Assembly (NCBI RefSeq): GCF_027887165.1
Contig: NC_077228.1
Location: forward strand, 384,562,456-384,626,455
From: Monodelphis domestica
Taxonomy: Eukaryota; Chordata; Mammalia; Didelphimorphia; Didelphidae
Direction of reading: 5' to 3'
Length of the DNA stretch: 64,000 bases
Below, in pieces: positions 1-9,635 of the stretch. Under the pieces are notes generated by a model. The model was not told the origin of the DNA and ran no database searches. It saw only the letters and a program-made list of their open reading frames with translations. The position numbers and the translations under genes are program-made. How positions within the stretch are numbered: the first letter of the stretch is position 1; every line of letters starts with the position of its first letter.

Positions 1-114
1 AGTTGCATATTACCTAGGATCATATAACTGAGAAGTGTTTGAGGTCAAATTTGAACCCAGAACTTCCCTTCTCCAGGCTTGTCTGCTCTTACTGAGCCAC
101 TTAGTTGCCCCCAG
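1..114 (-). mobile_element. tRNA-related marsupial SINE, cut by window edge
   Basis: Reverse-strand copy showing the B-box-bearing head (on + as the complement of GGTTCAAAT, at 50-58) and the family's terminal GCCACTTAGTTGCCCCC. Its 3' part lies outside the window. No open frame. Confidence 0.8.
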
Positions 115-120
115 TTACTT

Positions 121-885
121 ACTTTTATTTATTTATATTTGCATTATAAAATTTTAGTTTTGAAACAAAAATATTTTTCCACATTTATATGATTCATTTT
201 CTTTCCCTTTCCTTTTTTCTCTCCCCTCCTAGTGTTGACCAGCAATTCTACTGGGTTATACAAATGTTATCACTTTATACCTATTTCCATATTTTTCATT
301 TTTTGCAATAGAGCAATCTTTTAAAACCAAAACCCCAAATCACATACCCATATAAACTATTGATAAGTCCTATGTTTTTCTTCTGTGTTTCTACTCCCAT
401 AGTTCTTTCTCTTGATGTGGATAGCATTCTTTTTTTTTTTAAACCCTTACCTTCTGTCTTGGAGTCAATACTGTATATTGGCTCCAAGGCAGAAGAATGG
501 TAAGGGCTAGGAAATGGGGGCCAAGTGACTTGCCCCAGGGTCACACAGCTGGGAAGTGTCTGAGGTCAGATTTGAACCCAGGACCTCCTGTCTCTAGACC
601 TGACTCTCAATCCACTGAGCTACCCTATCTTCCCCCAGCATTCTTTCTTATAAGTCCGTCAGGAATGTTCTAGATCATTGTATTGCTACTAGTAGCAAAG
701 GTCCATTACATTGGATAGTTCCACAATGTTTTACTTTCTGTGTATAATGTTTCTTGGTTCTGATCCTTTTACTCTGCATCAATTCATTGAGGTTCCTACA
801 GTTCATCATTCATTCCCTCACATCATATACCATAATTTGTTCAGCCATTCCCCAATCAAGGGATACACCCTCATTTTTCAATTTT
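121..885 (-). mobile_element. Old L1 3' end, split by a SINE
   Basis: Reads on the - strand as the 3' UTR and last part of ORF2 of an older L1 lineage. The 3' terminus is the + strand AATATTTTTCCAC segment near 170, and the ORF2 end region lies at 800-885 (ATACCATAATTTGTTCAGCC, shared with the L1 copies at 4581 and 58010). It is diverged and 5'-truncated, and it is interrupted at 433-636 by a SINE. Other copies of the same older type lie at 33895, 49885 and 58010. Confidence 0.75.
433..636 (-). mobile_element. tRNA-related SINE with 10-bp TSD
   Basis: About 200 bp, in antisense: poly-T, then CCCTTACCTTCTGTCTTGG, GGGTCACACAGCTGGGAAG, and a CTGAGCTACC terminus. It is flanked by the direct repeat agcattcttt (423-432 and 637-646), so it is a discrete insertion into the older L1. 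Confidence 0.92.
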
Positions 886-986
886 TTATTTTATTAAGTA
901 TACCAATGTTCTCATTGATTTTTTTAAAAAAAGACAACTGTAATATTATTCTGGTTTGGTTAATATTATCTTTAAAAAATGTTTTT

Positions 987-1182
987 TGGAATGGGTAGGT
1001 GGCTCAGTGGAATTGAGAGCTAAACCTAGAGATGGGACATCCTGGGTTCAAATGGTGACCTCAGATGCTTCCTAGCTTTGTAACTCTGGGCAAGGCATTT
1101 CACCCTCATTGCTTAGTCCTTATTGTTCTTCTGACTTGGAAACAATACACAGTATTGATTCTAAGATGGAAGGTAAGGGTGT
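987..1182 (+). mobile_element. tRNA-related SINE, sense
   Basis: A-box-like GGTGGCTCAGTGG near 998, B-box-like GGGTTCAAATGG near 1043, then GCAAGGCATTTCACCC and the ATTGATTCTAAGATGGAAGG tail. Full length, moderately diverged. Confidence 0.88.
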
Positions 1183-1329
1183 GTGTATATATACATATTT
1201 TAATATCTTTTTTTTTTTAACATCACTGTCCCTTTTCATTATCCTCTCCAATAGACACCTTGTAAGCATTAGGCAAAAAAAAAAAACTAAGATTTTAACC
1301 ATATGTTAGAACAAGCAAACTATTCCCCA

Positions 1330-1620
1330 CAATTTCTCTAATAAGAGGAAGAAAATGTATTTCTTTGCAAATGCTCTGGATTTGATTGGTCATCAGATTA
1401 ATCTGAATTTGGTTGCATTATTATTTTAGTTATTGTAAATGCTCCTAGTCTTTTCTTGCTCTGTCAGTTAATACAAATTTTCCTCATTTTATTTGAATAT
1501 CATAATTATTTATTATAATATTCCATTATATTCCTAAAGCATTATTTGTTCAGCCAGTCTGTGAGTATCCTTATTTTTTTAATCACAAAAAATACATCAA
1601 CCAACTGCCTTTTGTATGTG
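1330..1620 (-). mobile_element. Probable very old L1 ORF2-end fragment
   Basis: The stretch at 1515-1570 (ATATTCCATTATATTCC, TTATTTGTTCAGCCA) resembles the ORF2 end region seen in clearer L1 copies here, on the - strand. It is very diverged and its outer limits are guesses. Confidence 0.4.
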
Positions 1621-1624
1621 CTGT

Positions 1625-1890
1625 TTTGTAGACATTTTTAAAATTAGTATGTTCAAAACAGAACTAATTCTTTTTTTTTTTTCAAAATCTTTCCCTCTTC
1701 TGACCTCCCTATTATTGTTGAGGGGACCACCATTTACCTGATTACCTGGGTCCCCGACCTTGTCATCCTTGATTCCTCACTTTTATTTCCCCTATTAAAT
1801 CTATTGCCAAATTCTTATTGTTTCTACCTTTATATCTCTTGTATATTATCATCTTCCCTCTACAGTCACAATCCCATTTCAGACATATAG
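1625..1890 (+). mobile_element. L2-type LINE 3' fragment
   Basis: AAAACAGAACTAATTC followed by pyrimidine-rich text (CTTGTCATCCTTGATTCC, AAATCTATTGCCAAATTC) is characteristic of the region upstream of the L2 3' end. Old, with no open frame. Confidence 0.55.
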
Positions 1891-2536
1891 AGAGATACAC
1901 AAGCTTATAATATGCACCTTTAAAAAATGTACAGCTCTAGTTCTTACTTGAATATGCGTTTTTTTAATTGGGGAACAGATGAACAAAAGTCAAATCATTG
2001 TTAATATTGGTAACTGAATGAATTTTTGTAAGTAGCTTTTGTGAACTAGGTTTTAATCAGTTTTTAGCTACTTTAGGCATGACTTCTAGAATGAGACAAA
2101 GCACTAGATGAATTCTTAGAATCCTTTTTAGCTCTGTTTTTTATAGATTATAATTTATGAATAGTTTAAAAAGTTTAATATTTTATATGTGAATATTTTT
2201 TCTTGCTGTTTGATGAGTATTTAGTAATATTTGCTTTTTTTAATATTTCAAAAGATTCATATTGTATTAGTGTTGGCTTTTATTGAGGTGCAGATTGTAT
2301 ATATACATGCTGTACTATTAGTACATAGTCTTCATAAATTGCCACTGTAAAAAAATAGATCAAGTGGCTGGCCTTCTAGTGATGACCCTCTTCCAACTGG
2401 TTCTTGGACAATAGATGCTATCTCCTTAACTATTCTTATGTGCAAAGTTTTTTTTTGTTTTTTTTTTTAGCTCTCAGTTCTGTGATAAAATGGTATTCCT
2501 TTGGTGACGGTGCTCTTGAAATAAAGCTGATTTTTG
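1891..2536. other. Intronic stretch, nothing recognised
   Basis: AT-rich KPNA5 intron sequence. I see no repeat family, open frame or RNA gene in it. Confidence 0.5.
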
Positions 2537-2713
2537 GGACAAGCTAGGTAGCTTTGTGGATTGAGAGCCAGGCCTGATTTCTAATCTAGCCTCATACACT
2601 TCATAGCTGTGTGGCCCTGGGCAAGTCACTTAACCCTAATGGCCTTAGCCTTTACCACTCTTTTGCCTTTGAATCAATATGCAGTATTGATTCTAAGACT
2701 GATGGTATGTGTT
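2537..2713 (+). mobile_element. tRNA-related SINE, sense, old
   Basis: Head GATTGAGAGCCAGGCCTG, body TGGCCCTGGGCAAGTCACTT, tail CAGTATTGATTCTAAGACTG. It lies 233 bp upstream of the splice acceptor of the next KPNA5 exon. Confidence 0.88.
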
Positions 2714-2946
2714 TTGTTTTTGTTTTTTTTAAAGAAAGCAAGCTAATCTTTAGAATATAGTATATTATCAGGCTGAAAAGGTGAAAATATTTTAAAAGTT
2801 GTAAGAATAAGCACCCATAATAACACTTCAAAATTAACCATAAAAATTGTGAAATTAAGTGGAATTTAAATATTACTACATTTGGTAAAATTTCTTACAA
2901 AATACTATTCTGACAGTAAACTATATCTGTATTTCATTTGCTTCAG

Positions 2947-3074
2947 GCTGTCATAGATGCAAATATCTTTCCTGTGTTGATTGAAATTCTTCAGAAAGCT
3001 GAATTTCGTACCAGAAAAGAGGCAGCATGGGCCATAACCAATGCAACATCTGGAGGCACTCCAGAACAGATACG
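2947..3074 (+). CDS. KPNA5: KPNA5 coding exon, ARM repeat 8 (third from last)
   Basis: This exon encodes 42 residues plus two bases of an Arg codon. It carries importin-alpha ARM repeat 8, with the conserved [12 protein letters not shown] segment: a W-x-x-x-N pair (exon residues 28 and 32) that in this family lines the minor binding site for basic nuclear localisation signals. It is preceded by TTTCATTTGCTTCAG and followed by the donor GTATGA, and it leaves phase 2. The residue string fits KPNA5 and KPNA6 about equally, and the following exons favour KPNA5. Upstream exons lie outside the window. Importin alphas carry cargo through the nuclear pore as adaptors for importin beta. Confidence 0.93.
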
Positions 3075-4580
3075 GTATGATGTTAATAATTAAGAATATT
3101 GGAACTTTAGAACAGATTTTACTACTTTTGAAATAAGAAAACATTGGAGCAGCCTGTTATCTTATTTCAGGATGCAATTTTTTGCTTAACTTATTCTTTC
3201 CAGAATAACCTTCTTAAAGAAAGAACTCCTCAGCCATGTTGCAGTAGAATTATCAAAACAAATAACTATAGCTATAACATTTTGAGATTATAAATACTTT
3301 TTGGTTAGACATGAAACATTGTTCAAATTCTCAAATCAAAATGAGTTGTCCAGGCATTGACATTTTAAAGTGGACTAGCACATTTGATATACTCTGAACC
3401 ATATGATTATTTTCACAACAGTTAATTTCATATATATGATTTATTTTAAATTATTTCTCAAATTGCTTTTGCTAAATTGAATAAATTAGTTTTTAGATTA
3501 CAACTTTAGAGGACTTTTAAAAAACAACACATGCCATATTTGTAGGAACTGAAATTTTTAAAAAATTGGATGGAAACCTTTCATCTTATGGAAATGACTA
3601 GGGTTTAGTAGCTATGTGCTTCATGGGAAATTCTTATTTATATTTTCATCTGAAGCGATGTGGGAAGATAGATGCAAAATGTGATCTATACCAGTGCTGT
3701 CTGTACTAGTTACATTTTTTTCTACCTTATGATATTAATAGTACTTTTCTAATTACCTTTATTCATTAGACCCCCCCCATAACTCTAGATCATTATATAC
3801 TAACTTTGAAATTCAGTTGTTTTTTCTTTGCAATAATAACAAACAGCAGTCCTTTTTCTCCATCCTAAATGCCCTTTATTCCCATAGAATTTTTTAGTCT
3901 TTAGAATTCAAAGGTGAATCAGGAATGTACAAATTCTTTGAATTTCTTTTTAAGAAACACTATCAAAAGATAGTCTGATGAAATTTACATCTTAAAAGAA
4001 TAGTGAAAATTATATGCTCTGTAAGAATCACACTTAAGAGAATTTTGATTCTTTTTTTTCTACTAAGATGAGTTTTATTTTGTTTTTTTTACTTGCTTTT
4101 CCTTCTGGGATCTTTTTGAGTTCTTTTGGTACTTTTGTATAGCTAGGAGGTCCATGGTTTTTATGTCTTTGTATTTTTAGTATATTTAGCTATTGTTTCT
4201 TCTTCTTGGGCCTTCATTCATTGCCTTTTCTCCATGTCTCCCATTTTTAAAAAGAACTTTCTATTCCTTATTGGAGTTTGACAAATGCAGTCTATACATG
4301 GGCTTTAATTTGTTTCAGTTTTTATTGTTTTGGATAATGTTAATTTTTTTAGCAGAGAATTTATTTTTGTAGAAACCTGTCTTTAATATAATTGATCATT
4401 AGTAAAGTTTTTCATTAATATACCCATTCCACATATCAAAAGGAACATTTATTTACATATTTTCATTTACCAACTTTTAAATTCATTATCTTTGTAAATG
4501 TAGAAAATGTAGAAAATATAGATGTAGAATGAAGAAAAATAGTCCTAGAGATTATGCAACTAGTGATTTGATCTGAAAAA
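3075..4580 (+). other. KPNA5 intron, first half, no repeats recognised
   Basis: Intron from donor 3075 to acceptor 6855. This 1.5-kb first part is AT-rich and I find no transposable element, open frame or RNA gene in it. Confidence 0.5.
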
Positions 4581-5174
4581 AGTTTAACATTTCTCCATGG
4601 TTACAAGATTCATGCTGCTTCCCTCTCCCCCCAACCCCCTCCTTGCAGCTGAAGTGCAATTCCACTGGGTTCTACATGTGTCACTAAGACCTATCTCCAC
4701 ACTATTGATATTTGCACTAGAGTGATCATTTAGAGTCGATATCCCCAAGTCATATCCCCATCGACCCATGTGATCAAGTAGTTTTTCAGTTACTCCCACA
4801 GTTCTTTCTCTGGATGTGGATAGTGCTCTTTCTCATAAGTCCCTCAGAATTGTTCTGGATCATTGCATTGCTGCTAGTAGAGAAGTCCATTACATTCGAT
4901 TGTACCACAGTGTATCAGTCTCTGTGTATAAGGTTCTCCTGGTTCTTTGAACACAATAGTATTCCATCACCAACATATACCACAATTTGTTCAGCCATTC
5001 CCCAATCAGCGGGCATCCTCTCATTTTCCAATTTTTTGCCACCACAAAGAGTGTGGCTATGAATATTCTTATACAAGTCTTTTTCCTTATTATCTCTTTG
5101 GGGTACAAACCCAGCAGCAGTCCTATAGCTTAATCAAAGGGCAGGCAGTCTTTTAGTGCCCTTTGGGCATATTA
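4581..5174 (-). mobile_element. Old L1 3' end, 5'-truncated
   Basis: Antisense L1: 3' terminus AACATTTCTCCATGGTTAC near 4587, 3' UTR to about 4890, then the last part of ORF2. A - strand frame at 4890-5108 still reads [18 protein letters not shown], typical of the L1 ORF2 C-terminus. The 5' break is at about 5174. No clear target-site duplication. Confidence 0.85.
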
Positions 5175-5418
5175 ACAAAGATTATTGAGAAAATAAGCAC
5201 TTTTCAATTGCCCACCTTTCACATTAATTACAGTAAATCTTTAAAATACATCTTCATGGGTATATTTTAGTATAATTTGTTTCATTTGTAATCCTATGTA
5301 TTTTATTTATTTAAGAACATTATTCTGTGTGGGAATACATAGGCTTTACTTACTGTCAAAAGAGACCAAAAAATGTTAGGAACTCTTGTTCTAATAGAAC
5401 TTTAGCTTCTTGTGTGTT

Positions 5419-5582
5419 TTTTAAAAACCCTTACCTTCTATTTTGTAATCAGTACTTGAGTATTGATGTCAAGGCAGAAGAGCAGTAATGGCTAGACATT
5501 TAGGAAGTGTTTGAGGCTAGATTTTAATTCCCTGGCTCTAGGCCTGGTTCTCTACCCACTGATACACTTAGCTGTCTCTTGT
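5419..5582 (-). mobile_element. tRNA-related SINE, diverged
   Basis: Antisense copy: AAAACCCTTACCTTCTATTT, GGCAGAAGAGCAGTAATGGC, and a decayed terminus ACTTAGCTGTC. The GGGTCACACAG block has been lost by an internal deletion. Confidence 0.8.
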
Positions 5583-6119
5583 AAAATGATATTTTGGCCA
5601 CTTTTCACTCTTTTTAAACCAAAAAGCTTGTGTTTCAAGGAAATGATTTTTTTTCTTGAGTTTCCTAACTTCAACTATGAGTCTATTCTGTCATGTTTAT
5701 CTCAGAGAACATAATTCAGGTACACTAAATCTGTCACTTTTTGAATAGTTAACTCATCTACCACACATATAAGGGAATACCTGTTGAGTTCACGAGCATG
5801 CATAGTACAGCTGGCAGACTTCCAATGCTTCATGATTCCCTGGGAAAGAGAACTTCAGATAAGGAGCCCTACTGTACATCAAAAAAAGTGTCTATTAGAG
5901 ATGTGTCTTCTGTGCTGAAAACCTAAGCTCTTCTATTCTTTCTTATGGAATGGAATGGAATAATTATCACTATTTACTGTTCTCATCAATACCCCTCTTT
6001 GCAGTCTTCAGTATAACCAATTTTGAGTTGCTTTTTCTCCCCACATTGCTAGTTTTATTGGAGCAAACACAGGCATTTTTTGCTCCCTACCTAATAAATG
6101 TGTTCATGAGCCCAAAGTC
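5583..6119. other. Intronic stretch, nothing recognised
   Basis: No identifiable element. A short + frame at 5950-6195 has no family resemblance and runs into the L2 fragment. Confidence 0.45.
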
Positions 6120-6385
6120 ATGCCTCTTGAATTGCTTCCTAGCTCTAACAAGAATATCACAGAATAGCTCTCAGGTTATTACAGTAACCTTCTAATGTGT
6201 CTCCCTACCCAGCAAGAATCATCCTCTACCAAACTGACAAACTGATATTCCTAAAGAGCAGATCATTCCATGTTACTCTTCTGCTCAAAAAGCTCCATTA
6301 ATTCATTTCTGCATGTAGAATTAAAATAGAAGCTTTTCAGTAAGTCGTTCACAGTTTCACTCTGCCCTTATCCCTCCTATGGTAG
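6120..6385 (+). mobile_element. L2-type LINE 3' fragment
   Basis: Ordered L2-like blocks: CTTCTAATGTGTCTCCC, AGAGCAGATCATTCCATGTT, ACTCTTCTGCTCAAAAAGCT, and TAAGTCGTTCACAGTTTCAC. The order matches the 3' region of the L2 copy at 42050. Confidence 0.6.
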
Positions 6386-6387
6386 TG

Positions 6388-6465
6388 ATGGTGAACCTAT
6401 GATACAAATGGCACACAGATCATCCTGTGTGGGCCTGTATGCTCCCCCACCCCCAAAACAGAATT
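6388..6465 (+). mobile_element. Possible hAT-type DNA transposon fragment
   Basis: GATGGTGAACCTATGATAC, ATGGCACACAGATC, CTGTGTGGGCCTGTATGC and a C-rich run resemble non-autonomous hAT ends common in marsupial DNA. Terminal repeats and an 8-bp TSD were not found, so this is tentative. Confidence 0.35.
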
Positions 6466-6855
6466 AATACCCAAGATTTAGATGAAACAAATGAAATTTT
6501 GGAATCTTTTAAGGAGATTAAATATATCTCTCTGTTGTTCCTCTGCTGTTTCTATGTACTTGGTTTTTTAGTTGATAAGTTTGCTATACTGTAATCATAT
6601 TGGCTTTTGATTTACACTAAGGGTACATGTTTTTCTATAGGGTGATGATTGATTTAATATGACTTCTTATAGTCTAACTTGGGAAAAGATTCCATTATTT
6701 ATAAGGTAATCTGTTGGAGTTGGAAGTATAATCTGAGGCTATGTAAATGAGCACTGTAATTAAGCCTATTGAGCATTTTTGCCATGAGTAGTCAGTAACA
6801 CAAACTAATGAAATACATTAAATTCTTTCTTCTCTTTGTCTCTATTATTTTAAAG

Positions 6856-7034
6856 GTATCTGGTAGCATTAGGCTGTATTAAACCTCTCTGTGACCTTTT
6901 GACTGTGATGGATTCCAAAATAGTCCAGGTGGCTTTAAATGGCCTTGAAAATATTTTACGACTCGGAGAGCAAGAATCTAGACAAAATGAAATGAACATC
7001 AATCCATACTGTGCTCTCATTGAAGAAGCATATG
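6856..7034 (+). CDS. KPNA5: KPNA5 coding exon, ARM repeat 9 into 10 (second from last)
   Basis: Enters after TTTTAAAG with one base completing the split Arg codon, then 59 codons, and leaves phase 1 at GTAAGG. It encodes ARM repeat 9 ([31 protein letters not shown]) and the start of repeat 10 ([12 protein letters not shown]). YLVALGC and the linker QESRQNEMN before INPYC fit KPNA5 better than KPNA1 or KPNA6, whose linkers read differently from memory. In the KPNA1/5/6 subfamily, ARM repeats 8-10 are known to bind tyrosine-phosphorylated STAT1 and the Ebola VP24 protein. No frame damage is seen. Confidence 0.94.
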
Positions 7035-7778
7035 GTAAGGATGTATAAATTTATAATCCTAATTGGTACTTAATTATCCTTCCATATAAGTATTTTAAAA
7101 TCTTATTTGCTCCCTTGAATCCAGCATACTTTGAACCTATTCCTGCAATGTAAGTTTGCTTTCAGGAACTTAGATACATAACTTTATAAGTTGAGTTAAA
7201 AATATATCTGCTTTATATTTCTCTTCTGTTTCCCTACCACACCCTGGAATCAAATATAGGAATATATCTATTTAATATGTATGTATAAAATAATTTGAAT
7301 AGAAGTAAAAGTGACTCCCAGTCTCAGCTCAAATTTACTCCTCTATAAGTTAAAATAATAATATTTGCATTGCCTATGTCACTTAGCATTCTATAAATTT
7401 GAGTTGTTATTAAGCTACATAGGCTTTCAATTGCCTATTTTAAGATTAAATGGTGGAATGTTTTGGTGAGTTTAAAATTTTTTGTTTAAGTATGGTAGAT
7501 TATGACTTTGTAGTTTCATAATGATCCTAACTAAATTTTATATTAGAATATTTTGATGCATCTTAATAGCTTAGTCTTGTTGGATAGGTAAGCTGAGAGA
7601 CCTAATTATTAAGTCAGAGGTGCCACAGTCATAGATACTGCCAGAATTAGGTACCTAATTGGATATTTATCTAGAATACTTTTTCTTTTGAATGTTTTAT
7701 CTTTTTTCCCCCTCTCCCATGTGTCTTAGGTTATATTGTTGATAAAGATTATTTGGCATTTCTTAAAATAATTATTGA
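7035..7778 (+). other. KPNA5 last intron, 5' part
   Basis: Donor GTAAGG at 7035. The stretch up to the LTR insertion is AT-rich with no recognised element. Confidence 0.5.
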
Positions 7779-7782
7779 ATGT

Positions 7783-8747
7783 TGTTACAAGGGAATCACT
7801 TTAAAAGACTGATATATATTAATTTAAGGTCGCCAAGGAATCAGCTATGTAATTCCTAAATGAAAAACTCAAGTCAGCCGTCAGCCTTTTTTGGAGTTTA
7901 ATTACAATAGGAGTAAGAAAGGAATTAGAGAGAGAGAGAGAGAAAAAGGGAGAGAAGGGAATAGGGCTTAAATACCCCTTCTGTTTAGGCTGGGCCAAAA
8001 GGCCCAAGCCCTTAGATAGCTGGGGCAAAGAAAAGAGATCAGTCCCTATTACTCACGTGTCCAAAATGGAGAAACAGTCTCAGAGGCCCCCACCTTCAGC
8101 TTCCTTCAGAGCAAGCTTCTCAGAGTCCACCGCAATCACCCCGACCAAAACTCCTCCACCCCCTTCAGCTCCAGACCCTCCTATCTTTAAGGAAAACCCT
8201 CCATGTTCCTCCCCTCAGTTCTCCCATCTACCAATCACTCTTCATCAATTTCCCTGTGCCAATGGAGGCTCTAGCTTAACCCAGGACCGCCCAGAGGTTT
8301 CTGGCTTTTGCACATGTCTGTTGAAGGTCATATTTTCAAATGATTAAATCTTTACTCCTTTGCTACAGCCCTTTCTAAATCCTGTTAACTTGAGTATGGT
8401 AGAGATTGGAATAATTAAATTTTGATCTAGGCTGCAGCCCTTACTCAATCCTATTAGGACTGAATAGGGTGGAGATTTATTCCAAGTATCTCCATTGTAT
8501 CAATTCTAAAATCAATCAAGACTCAAAGAAATTCCTGTTCTATGCTTAAGCATAGGTCAAAGTCCTTTCCATTGTTCAGCAAAGGGTTTTCTGTCCTAAA
8601 GTAATTTTAAGAAGGGAAGAGGAGGAACCTCCCATGCCAATGGGGTTCCCATTCCAATAGACTATCAGTAAGAAATTTTCCAAGTATGAAATATCCCAAT
8701 GGTGAAATTTCCAACATTTATAAGTCTAAGGAATTTTGAGGTTTACA
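7783..8747 (-). mobile_element. Solo LTR, class I (ERV1-like), antisense in KPNA5 intron
   Basis: A 965-bp LTR with TG...CA ends (+ strand TGTTACAAGG ... GGTTTACA) and a 4-bp target-site duplication atgt (7779-7782 and 8748-8751). Four bases is the usual duplication for class I endogenous retroviruses. Read on the - strand it has a TATA-like TATTTAAG (around 7970), a pyrimidine repeat (around 7930) and an ATTAAA-type signal (around 7895). No internal retroviral sequence accompanies it, so it is a fossil left by LTR-LTR recombination. It lies opposite to KPNA5 transcription inside the last intron. A 96-residue + frame inside it is fortuitous. Confidence 0.82.
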
Positions 8748-8751
8748 ATGT

Positions 8752-9447
8752 TTAAGCCTTTAGTTTATGTATTATTAGTGATGAAGATAATGAATTGTCC
8801 CTGAATTGTCCCCTTTATTCATTTATTTAAAAATACTACTTACTGTATTACATAGAGTAAATGGATATAAAAGCAGTCATGTATTAAGTGTATATGGATT
8901 ATCTTTTTTCTTTTCTCCATTTACTCCTAACACATAAGGTCTATTGATTAGATAATGAAATCCAGATCTTTATTAAATATCACACAGCCTTATCTACAAA
9001 ATTAACTCTTAAAAGTAGGAATAAAAATATACAGTTTCGAAATTCTTAGCCTCCAAAATCATCTTTTATCTTTCCTCACCTTCAGTAGACATTGTTAGTA
9101 GCCAGATACAGAGAAGCCTTTGTTTTGGGGGATGGAATTATAAATGTGCAAATAGTATCTTATATTTTCTTGTATCCATTATATAAATATATAGTCTTCC
9201 CCTGAACATTGTATTTTTTAATTAAACTGGTCTAGTACATGTCTTTAGTGTAATATTGTCTAATTAAAATAAAATTATCACCTGCTCTTTTTAAAAGTTA
9301 CAAAAATCAGGACATAACAGAAAAAGAATCTCATTGGTAGTAGTGTGAATGACTTTATATTGATTTATTATTTTGTGGCACCTGTATTGTGGATTTTGCT
9401 TTTTTTTTAGTTAAATGATTTTTAAGGTTGTGTTTTTAAAAATTTAG
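8752..9447 (+). other. KPNA5 last intron, 3' part
   Basis: AT-rich with no element recognised. It ends in TTTTTAAAAATTTAG, the acceptor of the terminal coding exon. Confidence 0.55.
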
Positions 9448-9635
9448 GTCTGGATAAAATTGAGTTTCTTCAAAGCCATGAAAATCAAGAGATCTACCAA
9501 AAGGCTTTTGATCTAATTGAACACTACTTTGGGGTGGAAGATGAAGATGCCAACATTGTCCCTCAGGTGGATGAAAACCAGCAACAATTTGTTTTCCAAC
9601 AGCAGGAAGCACCAATGGAAGGATTTCAGTTATAA
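9448..9635 (+). CDS. KPNA5: KPNA5 terminal coding exon, ARM 10 and acidic tail
   Basis: Two bases complete the split Gly codon, then 61 codons and the stop TAA at 9633-9635. The exon encodes the rest of ARM repeat 10 ([20 protein letters not shown], then DLIEHYFG), which with the acidic segment [11 protein letters not shown] forms the surface that in this family binds the export receptor CAS/CSE1L for recycling to the cytoplasm. The C-terminus [20 protein letters not shown] followed by QL fits KPNA5: KPNA1 reads IFQQCEAPMEG and KPNA6 IFQQPEAPMEG there, from memory. Together the three exons give 164 residues, about the last 30 percent of a 536-539 residue protein. Translation is intact, so the gene looks functional. 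Confidence 0.95.

Noticed and set aside
987-1060. tRNA gene suggested by A- and B-box-like motifs here and at about 20 other places
   Set aside because: The boxes belong to the head of the tRNA-related SINE; no cloverleaf with proper stems can be drawn.
8057-8347. 96-codon Pro/Ser-rich frame
   Set aside because: It lies entirely within a solo LTR and has no family resemblance.
2947-9635. KPNA1 or KPNA6 instead of KPNA5
   Set aside because: All three are close in ARM 8-10, but YLVALGC, the linker before INPYC and the C-terminal [14 protein letters not shown] fit KPNA5 best from memory. A protein alignment would settle it.
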